Assembly (NCBI GenBank): GCA_000753945.1
Contig: JQOA01000211.1
Span: forward strand, 1-5,818
Reading direction: 5' to 3'
DNA: 5,818 nucleotides
From: Smithella sp. D17
GTDB lineage: Bacteria > Desulfobacterota > Syntrophia > Syntrophales > Smithellaceae
Shown here: positions 5,709 to 5,818 of the stretch, one piece after another
How positions within the stretch are numbered: position 1 is the first letter of the stretch
How the letters are laid out: each line of letters starts with the position of its first letter
The notes under the pieces: generated by a model
Database searches by the model: none
Told to the model about the DNA's origin: nothing
The model's input: only the letters and a program-made list of their open reading frames with translations
Translations under genes and position numbers: made by a program

Positions 5709-5818
5709 TTATTTCTTTTTCATTGCCGCGGCAATCTGTTTAGCTTTGTTGAAATCCGCGGTGTTAGTTATCGCTTTTCTTGCCGGCCATGCTATTCTGG
5801 AACTTGTGCTTGTCGCTG
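5709..5818 (-). CDS. 3' end of an unidentified gene upstream of lysE (partial)
   Basis: On the minus strand a frame enters from the window edge and stops with TAA at 5711-5709, 15 nt before the lysE start, which suggests a shared transcript. The last residues read KAITNTADFNKAKQIAAAMKKK, a soluble, Lys/Ala-rich helical C-terminus that looks like a genuine protein end. I do not recognise the family. The portion from 5780 to 5818 lies in the inverted copy of lysE sequence, so the codons there (reading ATSTSSRIAWPA) are probably not native to this gene. Only about 5709-5779 should be trusted. Confidence 0.5.
   Translation of the reverse strand, partial: ATSTSSRIAWPARKAITNTADFNKAKQIAAAMKKK
5780..5818. 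repeat. 39-bp inverted repeat, arm at window end
   Basis: This is an exact inverted copy of 5519-5557, continuing to the last base of the window, so the true length of the match is unknown. On the plus strand it reads LAGHAILELVLVA in the frame of the LysE core, but the sequence before it (5694-5779) does not resemble a LysE N-terminus. A chimeric contig end is the likeliest cause. Confidence 0.95.

Noticed and set aside
5761..5818. Plus-strand frame starting GTG at 5761 that reads LAGHAILELVLVA, as if a second LysE gene begins there
   Set aside because: Only the exact inverted copy resembles LysE. The preceding residues do not, and the opposite strand has a credible protein C-terminus ending at 5709. 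A repeat or chimera explains it better.

Overview
This is an AT-rich bacterial window, probably from an anaerobic deltaproteobacterium (Desulfobacterota, Syntrophaceae-like). That assignment is inference from gene content: a short FmdE-family protein with a C-terminal zinc ribbon, a small nitroreductase, a TPR protein with a Cys-rich tail, and a CPFC-type carboxymuconolactone decarboxylase-like protein. No rRNA, tRNA, CRISPR array, intact transposase or phage gene was seen. The window reads as loosely packed, mostly single-gene transcription units.

Layout. Positions 1-332 (-): 5' part of a gene for a small secreted Cys-rich protein with a DUF4124-like N-terminus, cut by the window edge. Positions 333-631: AT-rich divergent intergenic region with possible promoters. 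Positions 632-1300 (+): FMN nitroreductase. Positions 1301-1786: no intact gene, but it contains the 3' remnant of an alpha/beta hydrolase on the minus strand (1424 to about 1642). Positions 1787-2413 (+): exported TPR protein. Positions 2469-3398 (-): exported M14 zinc peptidase resembling MpaA, convergent with the TPR gene. Positions 3564-4187 (-): FmdE-family protein, whose start is moved here to an ATG with a good ribosome binding site. Positions 4336-4911 (+): AhpD/CMD-like protein, divergent from fmdE. Positions 5046-5693 (-): LysE-family exporter, convergent with the previous gene. Positions 5709-5818 (-): 3' end of an unidentified gene just upstream of lysE, probably in the same transcript.

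The genes do not form one pathway. Three encode exported or envelope proteins (Cys-rich protein, TPR protein, M14 peptidase), one is an inner-membrane exporter, and three are small probable redox or metal proteins (nitroreductase, FmdE, CMD). I see no convincing new multi-gene system.

The strangest signal is at the right edge. The last 39 bases (5780-5818) are an exact inverted copy of 5519-5557 inside lysE, and the match runs up to the window end. An amplification or assembly chimera at a contig end is the simplest reading, but a real inverted duplication or invertible segment cannot be excluded from this window. Any gene call to the right of about 5779 should be treated as unreliable.
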